Shown: piece by piece, positions 7,204-14,906 of the stretch
How the letters are laid out: every line of letters begins with the position of its first letter
Position numbering within the stretch: position 1 is the stretch's first letter
NCBI GenBank assembly: GCA_016937215.1
Contig: JAFGWI010000036.1
Location: 1-34,065, forward strand
DNA length: 34,065 bases
Origin: Spirochaetales bacterium
GTDB taxonomy: Bacteria; Spirochaetota; Spirochaetia; SZUA-6; JAFGRV01
Direction of reading: 5' to 3'
Translations under genes and position numbers: made by a program
The notes under the pieces: model-generated
The model's database searches: none
What the model saw: only the letters and a program-made list of their open reading frames with translations
What the model was told of the DNA's origin: nothing

Positions 7204-8817
7204 ATGAAAAAAAACATTTTAATGCTGTTGATTCTCGCAGTATTACCAGCTCTAATGTTACAAGCTCAAACCTGTTTGATTCAGGGTGATGCTGATGAAA
7301 GCGGTGTGGTGAATATCGTGGATGCCCTTCTTGTGGCTCAGGATTATGTTGGAACAGTATCAGGAAATTATAATCCCGCTTGTGCCGATGCCAACTGCAA
7401 TGGTGCTGTTGATATTGTGGATGCTTTACTTATTGCCCAATTTTATGTTGGTCTTATCCAAAGCTTTCCTTGTGAGGCGACTCCGAAACCCAATAACACT
7501 CCCGTTGCCGGCGAGTATGTTATTTCCATAGCCGCGGGCAGCACTACCGCCATCGGCGATTTTGAAGCCGAGCAATATTTTACAGGAGGCGAAACCTACA
7601 CAAATACAGCCACCATCGATGTTTCCGGATTAAGCAAACCAGCGCCTGCTGCTCTTTTTAACAATGAGCGCTATGGTGACATGACCTATACCATTCCCGG
7701 TTTTACAGCCAGCGCGGCTTATACCGTGAATCTTTATTTCGCAGAAACCTATCTGACCTCTTCCGGCGGCCGGGTCTTTAATGTGTCGATTAATGGAAAC
7801 CTGGTTCTTCCTGACTTTGACATTTATGCTGCCGCAGGCGCCCAAAACAAAGCTGTTGTCATGTCCTTTACGACAAATGCCAGCGCGAGCGGGCAGATTA
7901 TTGTACAATTTACTTCTGTAACGGAAAATCCGAAAATCAATGGAATCAGTGTGCAAGCAGGTTCCATTCCAACTGAAGCGCCGACAGTGGCTCCGACACC
8001 TGACCCGAATTCTAATGGTTCGAGTGAGGGATGCGGTAAAGCTCTGTCCGATTTAAAGAGCGGTACCTATAATATTACCAGTGCCGGACTCAGCCGACGT
8101 TACATTATCCGAATTCCTGATAATTATGATAAGGACAAACCTTACCGATTGATTTTCGGTATGCATTGTATGGGTAGCAGCGATCAGGGTGTTGTGGACA
8201 GCCAATATTATGGCCTCTTGCCCTATTCTCAGAGCTCAAACACACCGGTTATTTTTGTCGCGCCTCAGGGTTATACTGATGGTTCTCCCTGGCGTGTGAG
8301 TGACAACAAAGACCATACCTTCTTTGCTGATATGCTGAAACTCTTCAAGGAAAAACTTTGCGTTGACACCAAACGTGTTTTTACCTGCGGTTTCAGCTAC
8401 GGCGCTATGGTAAGTTATTCTTTGTCCATGGCTTTCCAGGATGATGTAAGGGCTTTTGCGACATATGCTCCGGCAAACTGGAATATCTGGCTGCCACAGC
8501 GTAACAACAAACCTGTTGCCTATTACCAGACAACAGGAACAGGTGATACATTGTGTTCATGGGTTAATAATGATGGAAACAAAACTGGTGGAAAATATTG
8601 TGTTATCCAGCACCTTGAGGATAATGACTGTACTGTACCTGCTAATATTCCTCTGGCCAATAGCGGAACTCACGTGCTAACCAAATTCAATTGTAACACA
8701 GAGTATCCGGTTTGGTTCTCTTCGCATAATGGAGGCCATACCGACAATGTGAGAGACCCGGGGTCTAATGTTAACTGGGTTGCCAAGGAAACCTGGGACT
8801 TTTTTATGCAGTTTTAA
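7204..8817 (+). CDS. secreted dockerin / malectin-like / CE1-type esterase (feruloyl or acetyl-xylan esterase)
   Basis: This 537-aa protein has a signal peptide (1-21). The dockerin pair (about 27-90) has loops DADESGVVNIVD and DANCNGAVDIVD. A malectin-like carbohydrate-binding module (105-252) includes SLYFAE-type strand NLYFAETYLTSSGGRVFNV, followed by a Pro/Thr linker. The catalytic domain (277-537) is an alpha/beta hydrolase of the PHB-depolymerase/CE1 type: nucleophile Ser398 in GFSYG, probable Asp448 in GTGD, His512 in GGHT, and oxyanion-region GMHCMG. Family members remove ferulate or acetate from xylan. Substrate is inferred. Cysteines near 386 and 395 may form a disulfide. AAAGGAG lies upstream of the ATG; the long structured leader suggests post-transcriptional control. 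A strong terminator follows. Confidence 0.85.
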   Translation: MKKNILMLLILAVLPALMLQAQTCLIQGDADESGVVNIVDALLVAQDYVGTVSGNYNPACADANCNGAVDIVDALLIAQFYVGLIQSFPCEATPKPNNTPVAGEYVISIAAGSTTAIGDFEAEQYFTGGETYTNTATIDVSGLSKPAPAALFNNERYGDMTYTIPGFTASAAYTVNLYFAETYLTSSGGRVFNVSINGNLVLPDFDIYAAAGAQNKAVVMSFTTNASASGQIIVQFTSVTENPKINGISVQAGSIPTEAPTVAPTPDPNSNGSSEGCGKALSDLKSGTYNITSAGLSRRYIIRIPDNYDKDKPYRLIFGMHCMGSSDQGVVDSQYYGLLPYSQSSNTPVIFVAPQGYTDGSPWRVSDNKDHTFFADMLKLFKEKLCVDTKRVFTCGFSYGAMVSYSLSMAFQDDVRAFATYAPANWNIWLPQRNNKPVAYYQTTGTGDTLCSWVNNDGNKTGGKYCVIQHLEDNDCTVPANIPLANSGTHVLTKFNCNTEYPVWFSSHNGGHTDNVRDPGSNVNWVAKETWDFFMQF

Positions 8818-8848
8818 TTAAGTGTGAAATGAATTAATTCAAATATTG

Positions 8849-8882
8849 ACGGCCAGGATCGATGATTCTGGCCGTTTTTTTT
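8849..8882 (+). terminator. rho-independent terminator of the dockerin-esterase gene
   Basis: An 8-bp perfect stem (ACGGCCAG with CTGGCCGT) runs into eight T residues. Confidence 0.9.
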
Positions 8883-8983
8883 ATTGTATTTTGTAAGTCA
8901 ATTGGCTAACATCGGTTCTGTATTTAAAAATTCCACCCACATTCCGCAGTGAGGGATGCTAACAAGAGAAAGGTATGTTATAG

Positions 8984-9433
8984 ATGTGGCAAATTGATTT
9001 TTTGAAAATAGAGGATTATCCTATGGTTTATCGACTTTGGCTTGAAACCAAAGGTTTGGGCTTGAACAGGATGGATGATTCCAGGGAGGGTATTGAAAAA
9101 TATCTGAACAGAAACCCCGGGACATGCTTTATTGCAAAGAGTGAAAATCAAGTCCTTGGCACTATCTTATCAGGACACGATGGGCGAAGAGGTTTTATTT
9201 ATCATCTCGCGGTGGCAGAGCCTTTCAGGCATCAAGGTATTGGAAAGGCCCTTGTGAACAGGGCTGTTGGGGCTTTGAAAAATCAAGGTATTAAAAAAGT
9301 GGCTTTTGTGGTATATAAGCGGAATAAAGGGGCAAATCACTTTTGGGATAAACTCGGTTTTGGCGAACGAAAGGATTTGTTTTATCGGGATAAAATCATA
9401 GGAAATGAAGAAATACAAGGTATTGATACCTGA
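8984..9433 (+). CDS. GNAT-family N-acetyltransferase
   Basis: This 149-aa single-domain cytoplasmic protein has the GNAT fold. The acetyl-CoA pyrophosphate-binding motif A is HQGIGKAL (about 80-87), preceded by the beta-4 strand YHLAVAEPF, and the C-terminal strand motif is ANHFWDKLGF. The DDSREGIEKYL stretch is typical of the YpeA-like GNAT subgroup, whose substrates are mostly unknown. A purine-rich GAGAAAGG lies 11 bases before the ATG, which is a weak but usable ribosome binding site. It stands alone between two secreted-protein genes and has no obvious link to them. Confidence 0.85.
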   Translation: MWQIDFLKIEDYPMVYRLWLETKGLGLNRMDDSREGIEKYLNRNPGTCFIAKSENQVLGTILSGHDGRRGFIYHLAVAEPFRHQGIGKALVNRAVGALKNQGIKKVAFVVYKRNKGANHFWDKLGFGERKDLFYRDKIIGNEEIQGIDT

Positions 9434-9658
9434 GCAATGGCCTTGTATCTGGCTTGGGAAACAAAGCCCGAGGCCATGGGGCCTAAAGAAAAGGGGTGAT
9501 CCCAGTTGAAGCAAATATCAATAATTTTTGTATTTTCATCATCTTTGAAAAAAAAGCGCGGAGCAGACATAACCCCAAAATATAAAATAGGGATAAAGGT
9601 GGCTTGACGGAAAACATAGGAGTTATGATAAATCATAATAATTTTTGCCTCAATGAAT

Positions 9659-9686
9659 TTGCATTATCGGAGTTTTATGTTATAAT
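9659..9686 (+). promoter_or_regulatory. promoter of the dockerin-LRR gene
   Basis: TTGCAT (9659-9664), 16-bp spacer, TATAAT (9681-9686), with an extended -10 TG directly upstream (TGTTATAAT). The leader would be about 40 nt, ending in AAAGGAG before the ATG. The remaining 9434-9658 region shows only an imperfect stem-loop near 9436-9478. Confidence 0.65.
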
Positions 9687-9732
9687 GGGTAAAACAAAAA
9701 AACACTAAAAATGGAATAAAAAAGGAGTTAAA

Positions 9733-11376
9733 ATGTCAAAGAAATCCTGTTGTTGGGGAATCCTTTTCCTCTTTTTGTTATCAGCCAATATATTTGCCCA
9801 GGAAATGGGCGATGTTGATGGAAGCGGAAGGTTGACCATTGTGGACTCACTTCTAATTGCCCAGAACTATATTGGCATTGAGCCCGCGCCGCCTTTTAAT
9901 GCCTCCTTGGCAGATGTTAACGGCGACAATGTGGGAAATATTGTTGATTCGCTGTTAATTGCTCAATATTACGTCGGGTTGATTGACTGGCCGCCTGCGG
10001 GAATGAATACCCCGGAACCTGAAACACCCACGCCTGTAATTGATCCTACACCTGTAACAGGTATCGAAAATGTGATTAACGGCGCTTTTGTTGATGGAGT
10101 TTCCGCCTGGGTTGGTGGTTATTATGAAACAGCCACCGGTAGCTTATCGGTCACTAACGGAGTGCTTCGTGTTGGGATTACCAACGGCGGCACAGCAAGC
10201 TGGAATGTTCAGGTTAATCAGGGTAGTATCAATATTGAACGAGGCAAAAATTATGTTTTCAGTTTTGATGCCCGAAGTGACGCCCCGCGCACAATCGAAG
10301 CTAATGTAGGTATGATCTCCGAACCCTATACAAGCTATTTTGCCTCCGGTCCTTTGTCACTCACTACAACCATGACCAAGTACAGCTTTAATTTTGCGGC
10401 TCTTTCCAGTGATAACTCCGCGAGAGTTGAATTCAATTGTGGAATCGATTCAGCAGACCTCTATTTTGATAATGTCAGTCTGATTACCTTAGGCGGATCC
10501 AATACACCAGAACCGCTTGAACCGGAAATCATCAATTTTAAAGATGCTAATCTTGAAGCAGCTTTGAGAAGCCAGCTTTCCATTGCTGAAGGCCCAATTT
10601 ATAATACCGATGTTGACGATTTAGTGAGTATTTCCTTGAACCTTCTTAAGATTGAAGATCTTGCTGGTTTGGAATACTTTTCCGGTCTGTCAAAATTGGT
10701 TCTCAGCAACAATCAACTTCGTGGAATCGAAGCCCTGGCCGGTCTTGATAACCTGAGGGAACTTAATCTAGGTGTGAATTTCATTACTGATATTTCGCCT
10801 CTGGAAAATCTCACGAATATAACATTGCTCAATCTGGTGGTTAATGATATTACTGATTTGTCGCCTTTGGCCAATATGCGCGATTTGAAATATTTGCTTT
10901 TGGAGTTTAATAGTCTTGAAGATATTTCGCCTCTGGCCAGTCTGGACCGTGTCAGCTATTTGCAGTTAAATGATAATAAAATTTCCGATATCACGGCATT
11001 GGGTTATATGTCAAACCTGAATTATCTGAATCTCGGCAAGAACCAGATCTCTGATCTCAGGCCTCTGGCAAACCTGACAAAGGTAAGCTATCTGAACCTC
11101 TGTAATAATCCGATTACCGATGTTACCCCCTTGGGCCAAATGAAGTCACTGCAAACCCTTGTTTTAGACGTTTTTGTCCTTGAAGACGTGGCGCCTTTGG
11201 CTAATCTGACTAACTTGGTATCTTTGAATTTGAACAATAACAACATTAAGGACATTACACCTTTGGCATCCATGACCAATTTGAATGTTCTTTTTATAGC
11301 GAACAATCCTCTTGACAGTTCCGCCGACGCGGTCATCGAATCGCTTTTCGCTGCCGGCGTCCGGGTAGTCCGTTAG
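9733..11376 (+). CDS. secreted dockerin / carbohydrate-binding / leucine-rich-repeat protein
   Basis: This 547-aa protein has a signal peptide (1-22). A dockerin (26-85) has loops DVDGSGRLTIVD and DVNGDNVGNIVD, followed by a Pro/Thr linker. A CBM4/9-like jelly-roll module (112-252) begins NVINGAFVDGVSAWVG and ends ADLYFDNVSL. Residues 266-547 are about 11 SDS22/internalin-type leucine-rich repeats of 22 residues (pattern LxxLxxLxLxxNxIxDIxPL), with the internalin-like cap FKDANLEAALRS. No catalytic residues are seen. LRRs bind proteins, so this looks like an adaptor or adhesion component rather than an enzyme; its ligand is unknown. A good promoter, the AAAGGAG site and a terminator make it a single-gene unit. 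Confidence 0.87.
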   Translation: MSKKSCCWGILFLFLLSANIFAQEMGDVDGSGRLTIVDSLLIAQNYIGIEPAPPFNASLADVNGDNVGNIVDSLLIAQYYVGLIDWPPAGMNTPEPETPTPVIDPTPVTGIENVINGAFVDGVSAWVGGYYETATGSLSVTNGVLRVGITNGGTASWNVQVNQGSINIERGKNYVFSFDARSDAPRTIEANVGMISEPYTSYFASGPLSLTTTMTKYSFNFAALSSDNSARVEFNCGIDSADLYFDNVSLITLGGSNTPEPLEPEIINFKDANLEAALRSQLSIAEGPIYNTDVDDLVSISLNLLKIEDLAGLEYFSGLSKLVLSNNQLRGIEALAGLDNLRELNLGVNFITDISPLENLTNITLLNLVVNDITDLSPLANMRDLKYLLLEFNSLEDISPLASLDRVSYLQLNDNKISDITALGYMSNLNYLNLGKNQISDLRPLANLTKVSYLNLCNNPITDVTPLGQMKSLQTLVLDVFVLEDVAPLANLTNLVSLNLNNNNIKDITPLASMTNLNVLFIANNPLDSSADAVIESLFAAGVRVVR

Positions 11377-11399
11377 TTGATTGTTGAGAAATAATCCAG

Positions 11400-11436
11400 C
11401 CGCTCTTTGGTTAAAAACCCAAGAGCGGTTTTTTTT
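11400..11436 (+). terminator. rho-independent terminator of the dockerin-LRR gene
   Basis: The stem CCGCTCTT with AAGAGCGG, extended by GG/CC past one mismatch, is followed by eight T residues. Confidence 0.9.
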
Positions 11437-11513
11437 GTAAGAGTTTATGGGGCCTTCCCTGGCGTCACCTTGTTTCCGAATTCCGAGCTTAAAAACCAAT
11501 CTCTAATATTAAT

Positions 11514-11775
11514 GAGCTAATCGCAAAAGTCCTGACACTAGAGGTTGTCGCGCTACTGAAAGCTTTTTAGTATCAAAGACTATATATGGGGGTATAGTGG
11601 GTTAAGTTCTGTCATATTTATCGCGACAGCCTCGTGTTTCGAGCTTGTGAAACAAGCTTATTGGCAATTACCAGGCAGTTGTAAAATCATTATTTATTAC
11701 CTGGTAATAAATTCATTTATCCGCGAATTTTATGATTCGTGCAGAATTTCCATTTTGCAGCAGCCTCACATGATA
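11514..11775 (+). repeat. R-family repeat, copy R4
   Basis: Begins GAGCTAATCGCAAAAGTCCTGAC (terminal motif, first 20 bases diagnostic) and contains a nested inverted-repeat element. It continues through GGCAATTACCAGGCAG and CAGAATTTCCATTTTG to CAGCCTCACA. It is the inverted counterpart of R3, about 4.8 kb away, so the two could pair or recombine across the three genes between them. Confidence 0.7.
11541..11633. mobile_element. small inverted-repeat element nested in R4
   Basis: This 93-bp segment has terminal inverted repeats GAGGTTGTCGCG (11541-11552) and CGCGACAGCCTC (11622-11633). It shares its interior (CTATATATGGGGGTATAG) with the nested segment of R3. It is followed by the palindrome GAGCTTGTGAAACAAGCTT. 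Confidence 0.65.
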
Positions 11776-11828
11776 AACAGAAATGATAACTGTGGATTCA
11801 AAAATAGAGCCGAAATTCTCATTTTTCA

Positions 11829-11862
11829 AAAAAAAGGCCCCAACCTGACAGGCGAGGCCTTT
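11829..11862 (-). terminator. rho-independent terminator of the GH5 cellulase gene
   Basis: On the minus strand AAAGGCC pairs with GGCCTTT, followed by a run of T residues. Confidence 0.75.
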
Positions 11863-11877
11863 AATAAAGGAACACAT

Positions 11878-11903
11878 AAAAAAAGGTTATTTAAACCTTT
11901 TTT
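11878..11903 (-). terminator. second terminator-like hairpin behind the GH5 gene
   Basis: A 10-bp stem (AAAAAAGGTT with AACCTTTTTT) has T residues on its 3' side. It lies between the cellulase stop codon and the stronger hairpin at 11829-11862. Confidence 0.6.
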
Positions 11904-11971
11904 ATTGATTAACATGAATCAATAAAATCAGTTGCTCTTGAAACAGCCCTTTGAGTCAGCTGTCATTTTTT

Positions 11972-14044
11972 TCAATTACAATCCAGCTCGATTATTCCAA
12001 CATAACTCTGAGCCACCAACAATGCGTCAACAATATTGACCGAACCATCCTTGTTGACATCGGCAGCTTCTATAATAACCTCATCTTGCTGAATAAGACC
12101 AACATATAACTGCGCGATAAGAAGAGAATCCACAATATTAACAGTGTCATCGTCATTCACATCCCCGCAGTTAAAATCAGGGCCAGGTGTCGGAGGAACA
12201 TCTGTTACTATGGGTGTGGGTGTTTCCATGCCGCCGGGTTCACTACCATAAACCAGTTCGCCCTTGTAATAGACCGCCATCTTGTTATAGGCGGAAAAAC
12301 TAGTGTGAGCCGGGTCAAAGGAAAAATCATTAGTCTGGTCATAGCTGCTGTAGTCGCTCTTGCCAAAACGTGACTGAATATCACCGGTATTGGCATTACC
12401 GCCCAGAGTCCCTGAAGAAAAACCGATCTCCATATAACCGCTACCCATAGAGGCTTTTACCACTGTGCTTCCAAGGGCCGCGTAATCAATATGAGCGGAT
12501 TCAGTGGAATCCCCCTCTTTGGTATAAAAATAACGGATGGTCACATCACTGAGATCAGCTGGTGTGGAAGAAGTGTTTTTCAGCTGCAAGTGAGGTTTTA
12601 CCTGGGCAACTGAATCTTTATTATCAGCGCATTTGTAGAGCAGCTCGAACTTGGGATTGGCTGGTGCGGGAGTAGGCTGATTGGGGTCAGCTGTTGGAAT
12701 CGTCCCCCCATAATAAAGAGTCACATTAGTGCCCCGTTTAGAGTACTCAGCCGTGTTCAAAGCATTCAAGGACACAACATGATCAAGCCCGATATAGCGG
12801 CCCTGACTGTCCTGCCATAAAGCTTCTTCAAGCAAAGCATATTTCACCTCATCAACACCTTTGAAAGCATAATCTAGAATACCACCTGTATCTCCGGAAT
12901 TGGGGTTCAGGCACCAGAAGGTATGATGAATCTTTTGTTCAATCAGCAAGCGGCGCAATAATTTTAGCCAGGTGATATTGGGTTCCACCATGTGGCCTCC
13001 CCATTCGCCGATTAAAAGAGGAGCCGTCTTTTGATTGTGAATAAACAGCCAGAAATGGTCCCAGACCACATTCATCTGGTTCCAGGAAAGACCCTGGCCC
13101 ATTTCAAACCATGGCTGATTGTAAACAGAAGGCCCGTAATCGTGGGGCGAATAAACCAGCTGGTCCTGATGGGCACCCAGGTTGATTGGATAATCCTTTA
13201 CGCCCATGAGGTTTCCGCCCCACCAGCCGTGGTGAAGCTCGATATCGGTCAGATAATCGGTGGAAGGATCGTAGCCGGGATCAATCTTTTGCTTGATATG
13301 GGGCGTTGTGGGGTCACGATAAACCTCAACCCCCTCCACCAGAATCAGCACATTGGGGTTAATCGCCAGAATTTTCAGGGCTGTATCCTGGGCTGCCTTT
13401 TTCCAGTTATTAACATCATTGGAATTGTCCCACTTGGCATAACCAGCCGCGTTACCCTCGCCGCCGTGAGGCTCGTTTTCCAGGTCATAGGCAATAATGG
13501 TATCTTCATTCTTGTAACGCTGGGCAAACCATTCCCAGGTTTTCATGAAAATCGATGTGTCAAAAGAACCGTCGTACCACAAAGGATAAACATGGCCCGA
13601 ATTGTCCGCCATAGCGGAATGGACATCAATTAAAAGTTTGATACCTCTGGCCTTGGCCTCGTCAACCAAAACATCAAACAATTCCAGAGAATTCAAACCT
13701 TCCAGCCCCGGATTCACCGAATAATTCACACTCTGGGGCATCTTGGGATTTCCGCTCATCCATTCATAGAGCAGCTCAGTGGAAAAGGGAAGCCGGATAA
13801 TGTTAAAACCGCGATAAGCGCAAATATCCAGCATATCGCTCAAGGAATTGGCGTAAAGCCCGTGGGCCACTCTTTCGGTGCAGTTAAAGCCAAACCAGTT
13901 AATACCAGTCAGCCAAACAGGGTTGTTATCCTTGTCCAGGATTTGGTTTCCATTAGTGTGAAGCCAATCATCTCCCTGAATCTGGCTAAACACGCCAATA
14001 CTCAGAACAAGCAAAACCACCAGAAACATGTATTTTTTTTTCAT
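11972..14044 (-). CDS. secreted GH5 cellulase with CBM3 and C-terminal dockerin
   Basis: This 690-aa protein has a signal peptide (1-20). The GH5 catalytic domain (25-430) carries the acid/base Glu191 in LENEP and the nucleophile Glu347 in LIGEWGG, plus IIRLPFS, LIDVHS and VYSPHDYG, all hallmarks of clan A endoglucanases. After a short Pro/Thr linker comes a CBM3-type cellulose-binding module (about 466-610; FELLYKCADNK, PHLQLKNTS). The dockerin (623-690) has loops DVNDDDTVNIVD and DVNKDGSVNIVD. It should hydrolyse beta-1,4-glucan in crystalline cellulose. Unlike the other dockerin proteins here, the dockerin is C-terminal. The ribosome binding site is AGGTAAG just before the ATG. The gene is transcribed alone, against its neighbours. 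Confidence 0.93.
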   Translation of the reverse strand: MKKKYMFLVVLLVLSIGVFSQIQGDDWLHTNGNQILDKDNNPVWLTGINWFGFNCTERVAHGLYANSLSDMLDICAYRGFNIIRLPFSTELLYEWMSGNPKMPQSVNYSVNPGLEGLNSLELFDVLVDEAKARGIKLLIDVHSAMADNSGHVYPLWYDGSFDTSIFMKTWEWFAQRYKNEDTIIAYDLENEPHGGEGNAAGYAKWDNSNDVNNWKKAAQDTALKILAINPNVLILVEGVEVYRDPTTPHIKQKIDPGYDPSTDYLTDIELHHGWWGGNLMGVKDYPINLGAHQDQLVYSPHDYGPSVYNQPWFEMGQGLSWNQMNVVWDHFWLFIHNQKTAPLLIGEWGGHMVEPNITWLKLLRRLLIEQKIHHTFWCLNPNSGDTGGILDYAFKGVDEVKYALLEEALWQDSQGRYIGLDHVVSLNALNTAEYSKRGTNVTLYYGGTIPTADPNQPTPAPANPKFELLYKCADNKDSVAQVKPHLQLKNTSSTPADLSDVTIRYFYTKEGDSTESAHIDYAALGSTVVKASMGSGYMEIGFSSGTLGGNANTGDIQSRFGKSDYSSYDQTNDFSFDPAHTSFSAYNKMAVYYKGELVYGSEPGGMETPTPIVTDVPPTPGPDFNCGDVNDDDTVNIVDSLLIAQLYVGLIQQDEVIIEAADVNKDGSVNIVDALLVAQSYVGIIELDCN

Positions 14045-14228
14045 TCTTACCTCGCACTTTTTTTTGAGATTACATTATTTTGTACTTAAAATATAAACCT
14101 AAAGCTTGTTGAAATGAATAAGATTAAAAACCGCAAAAAATATAGGATGATCAACCTATCAATTTGATGGGAAAATTGCCGGTAAATATGCCGGTAAATC
14201 GATTTTTTTCCATGTTTTTATATCAAAG

Positions 14229-14422
14229 GGCGTTGCCCGGCAGCTCTGTCCTCACTGTTTGGCTCTACAAGCGAGGCGAATCAGCCAACCTGAACCAGGC
14301 CGGGCCCGGGCTATGCGGGGCTCCGCTTACGCTCCGACCGCAAAGGCGGCTGAAAACGCCGCCTTTGCGTTGGCTGCGCTGTTTTTGAAAAAAACAGCTT
14401 GCCCCCCTCCTATCCCTAACGC
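14229..14422 (-). repeat. PAL palindromic repeat, copy C
   Basis: On the minus strand it starts GCGTTAGGGATAGGAG and ends AACGCC (14229-14234 inverted). Hairpin 1 (14378-14398) has a 9-bp stem. Hairpin 2 (14339-14369) is 12 perfect GC-rich pairs with loop TGAAAAC, replacing the TAATT loop of other copies. The third segment is longer and its folding is unclear. It is strikingly GC-rich compared with its surroundings. Confidence 0.75.
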
Positions 14423-14500
14423 GGCAGGAATCAATGCTCTTTGGAAATGAAAGCTTAAAAATTTTACCCTGCAAACAATCGACCAATTCCAGACTGATTT

Positions 14501-14615
14501 TCAAAGTCCTGACATCAGCAATTAGCAGGCAGCTCAAAATTAATAACTGACTATTCACTAATAAATCAACGTCTTCGCTATTTTTTTGATTCACCCAAAA
14601 CCCCGGTTTTATAAG
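14501..14615 (+). repeat. R-family repeat, copy R5, truncated
   Basis: Contains AAAGTCCTGACATCAGCAAT and TAGCAGGCAGCTC, then CCAAAACCCCGGTTTTATAA and GAGCCTC, colinear with the left two-thirds of R2. No right terminal repeat is found. Confidence 0.6.
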
Positions 14616-14676
14616 AGCCTCACCGGTTTACAACCAATAAATAATGGAAAAGGAGTGTTTCACAACATATCTACCA

Positions 14677-14685
14677 TGTTATAAT
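14677..14685 (+). promoter_or_regulatory. extended -10 promoter of the sORF-hydrolase operon
   Basis: TGTTATAAT is an extended -10. A weak -35 (TTTCAC, 14658-14663) is 16 bases upstream. The first gene starts at 14736. Confidence 0.5.
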
Positions 14686-14735
14686 ATAACATAATTATTT
14701 TTATAATTAAAAAAATATTAAAAAAAGGAGTTTTT

Positions 14736-14906
14736 ATGGTTACTGTTTTTAAAGTAAGAATGCGCCGGTTGCAACTCGCAAGTTTAGACTTGTCTGCTTT
14801 TGCATCCAGCCCTGAAAAAAGAGTTGTGTCAGAGAAGGATATCGCAGATACACCTGATTATAATTTCTACGATAGTTTTAACAATAATACAGGAGAAAAA
14901 CTATGA
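14736..14906 (+). CDS. small protein of 56 aa, translationally coupled to the hydrolase
   Basis: A short open frame starts at ATG 14736 behind a near-perfect AAAAGGAG site and ends with TGA at 14904-14906, overlapping the next ATG (14903) as ATGA. The peptide begins MVTVFKVRMRRLQLASLDL and ends in an Asn-rich, acidic tail (FNNNTGEKL). It is basic at the N-terminus and acidic at the C-terminus, with no cysteine, signal peptide or membrane segment. No family is recognised. The strong ribosome binding site, the upstream promoter and the ATGA overlap argue that it is translated. It may be a leader that sets translation of the downstream hydrolase, or a small protein acting with it. Confidence 0.65.
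   Translation: MVTVFKVRMRRLQLASLDLSAFASSPEKRVVSEKDIADTPDYNFYDSFNNNTGEKL

Noticed and set aside
13031-13633. 200-codon open frame antisense to the GH5 cellulase
   Set aside because: It mirrors the codon structure of a well-supported enzyme gene, has no ribosome binding site and shows no domain.
14164-14594. Three overlapping open frames on both strands in 14.2-14.6 kb
   Set aside because: All lie in PAL copy C; GC-rich palindromes lack stop codons by chance.
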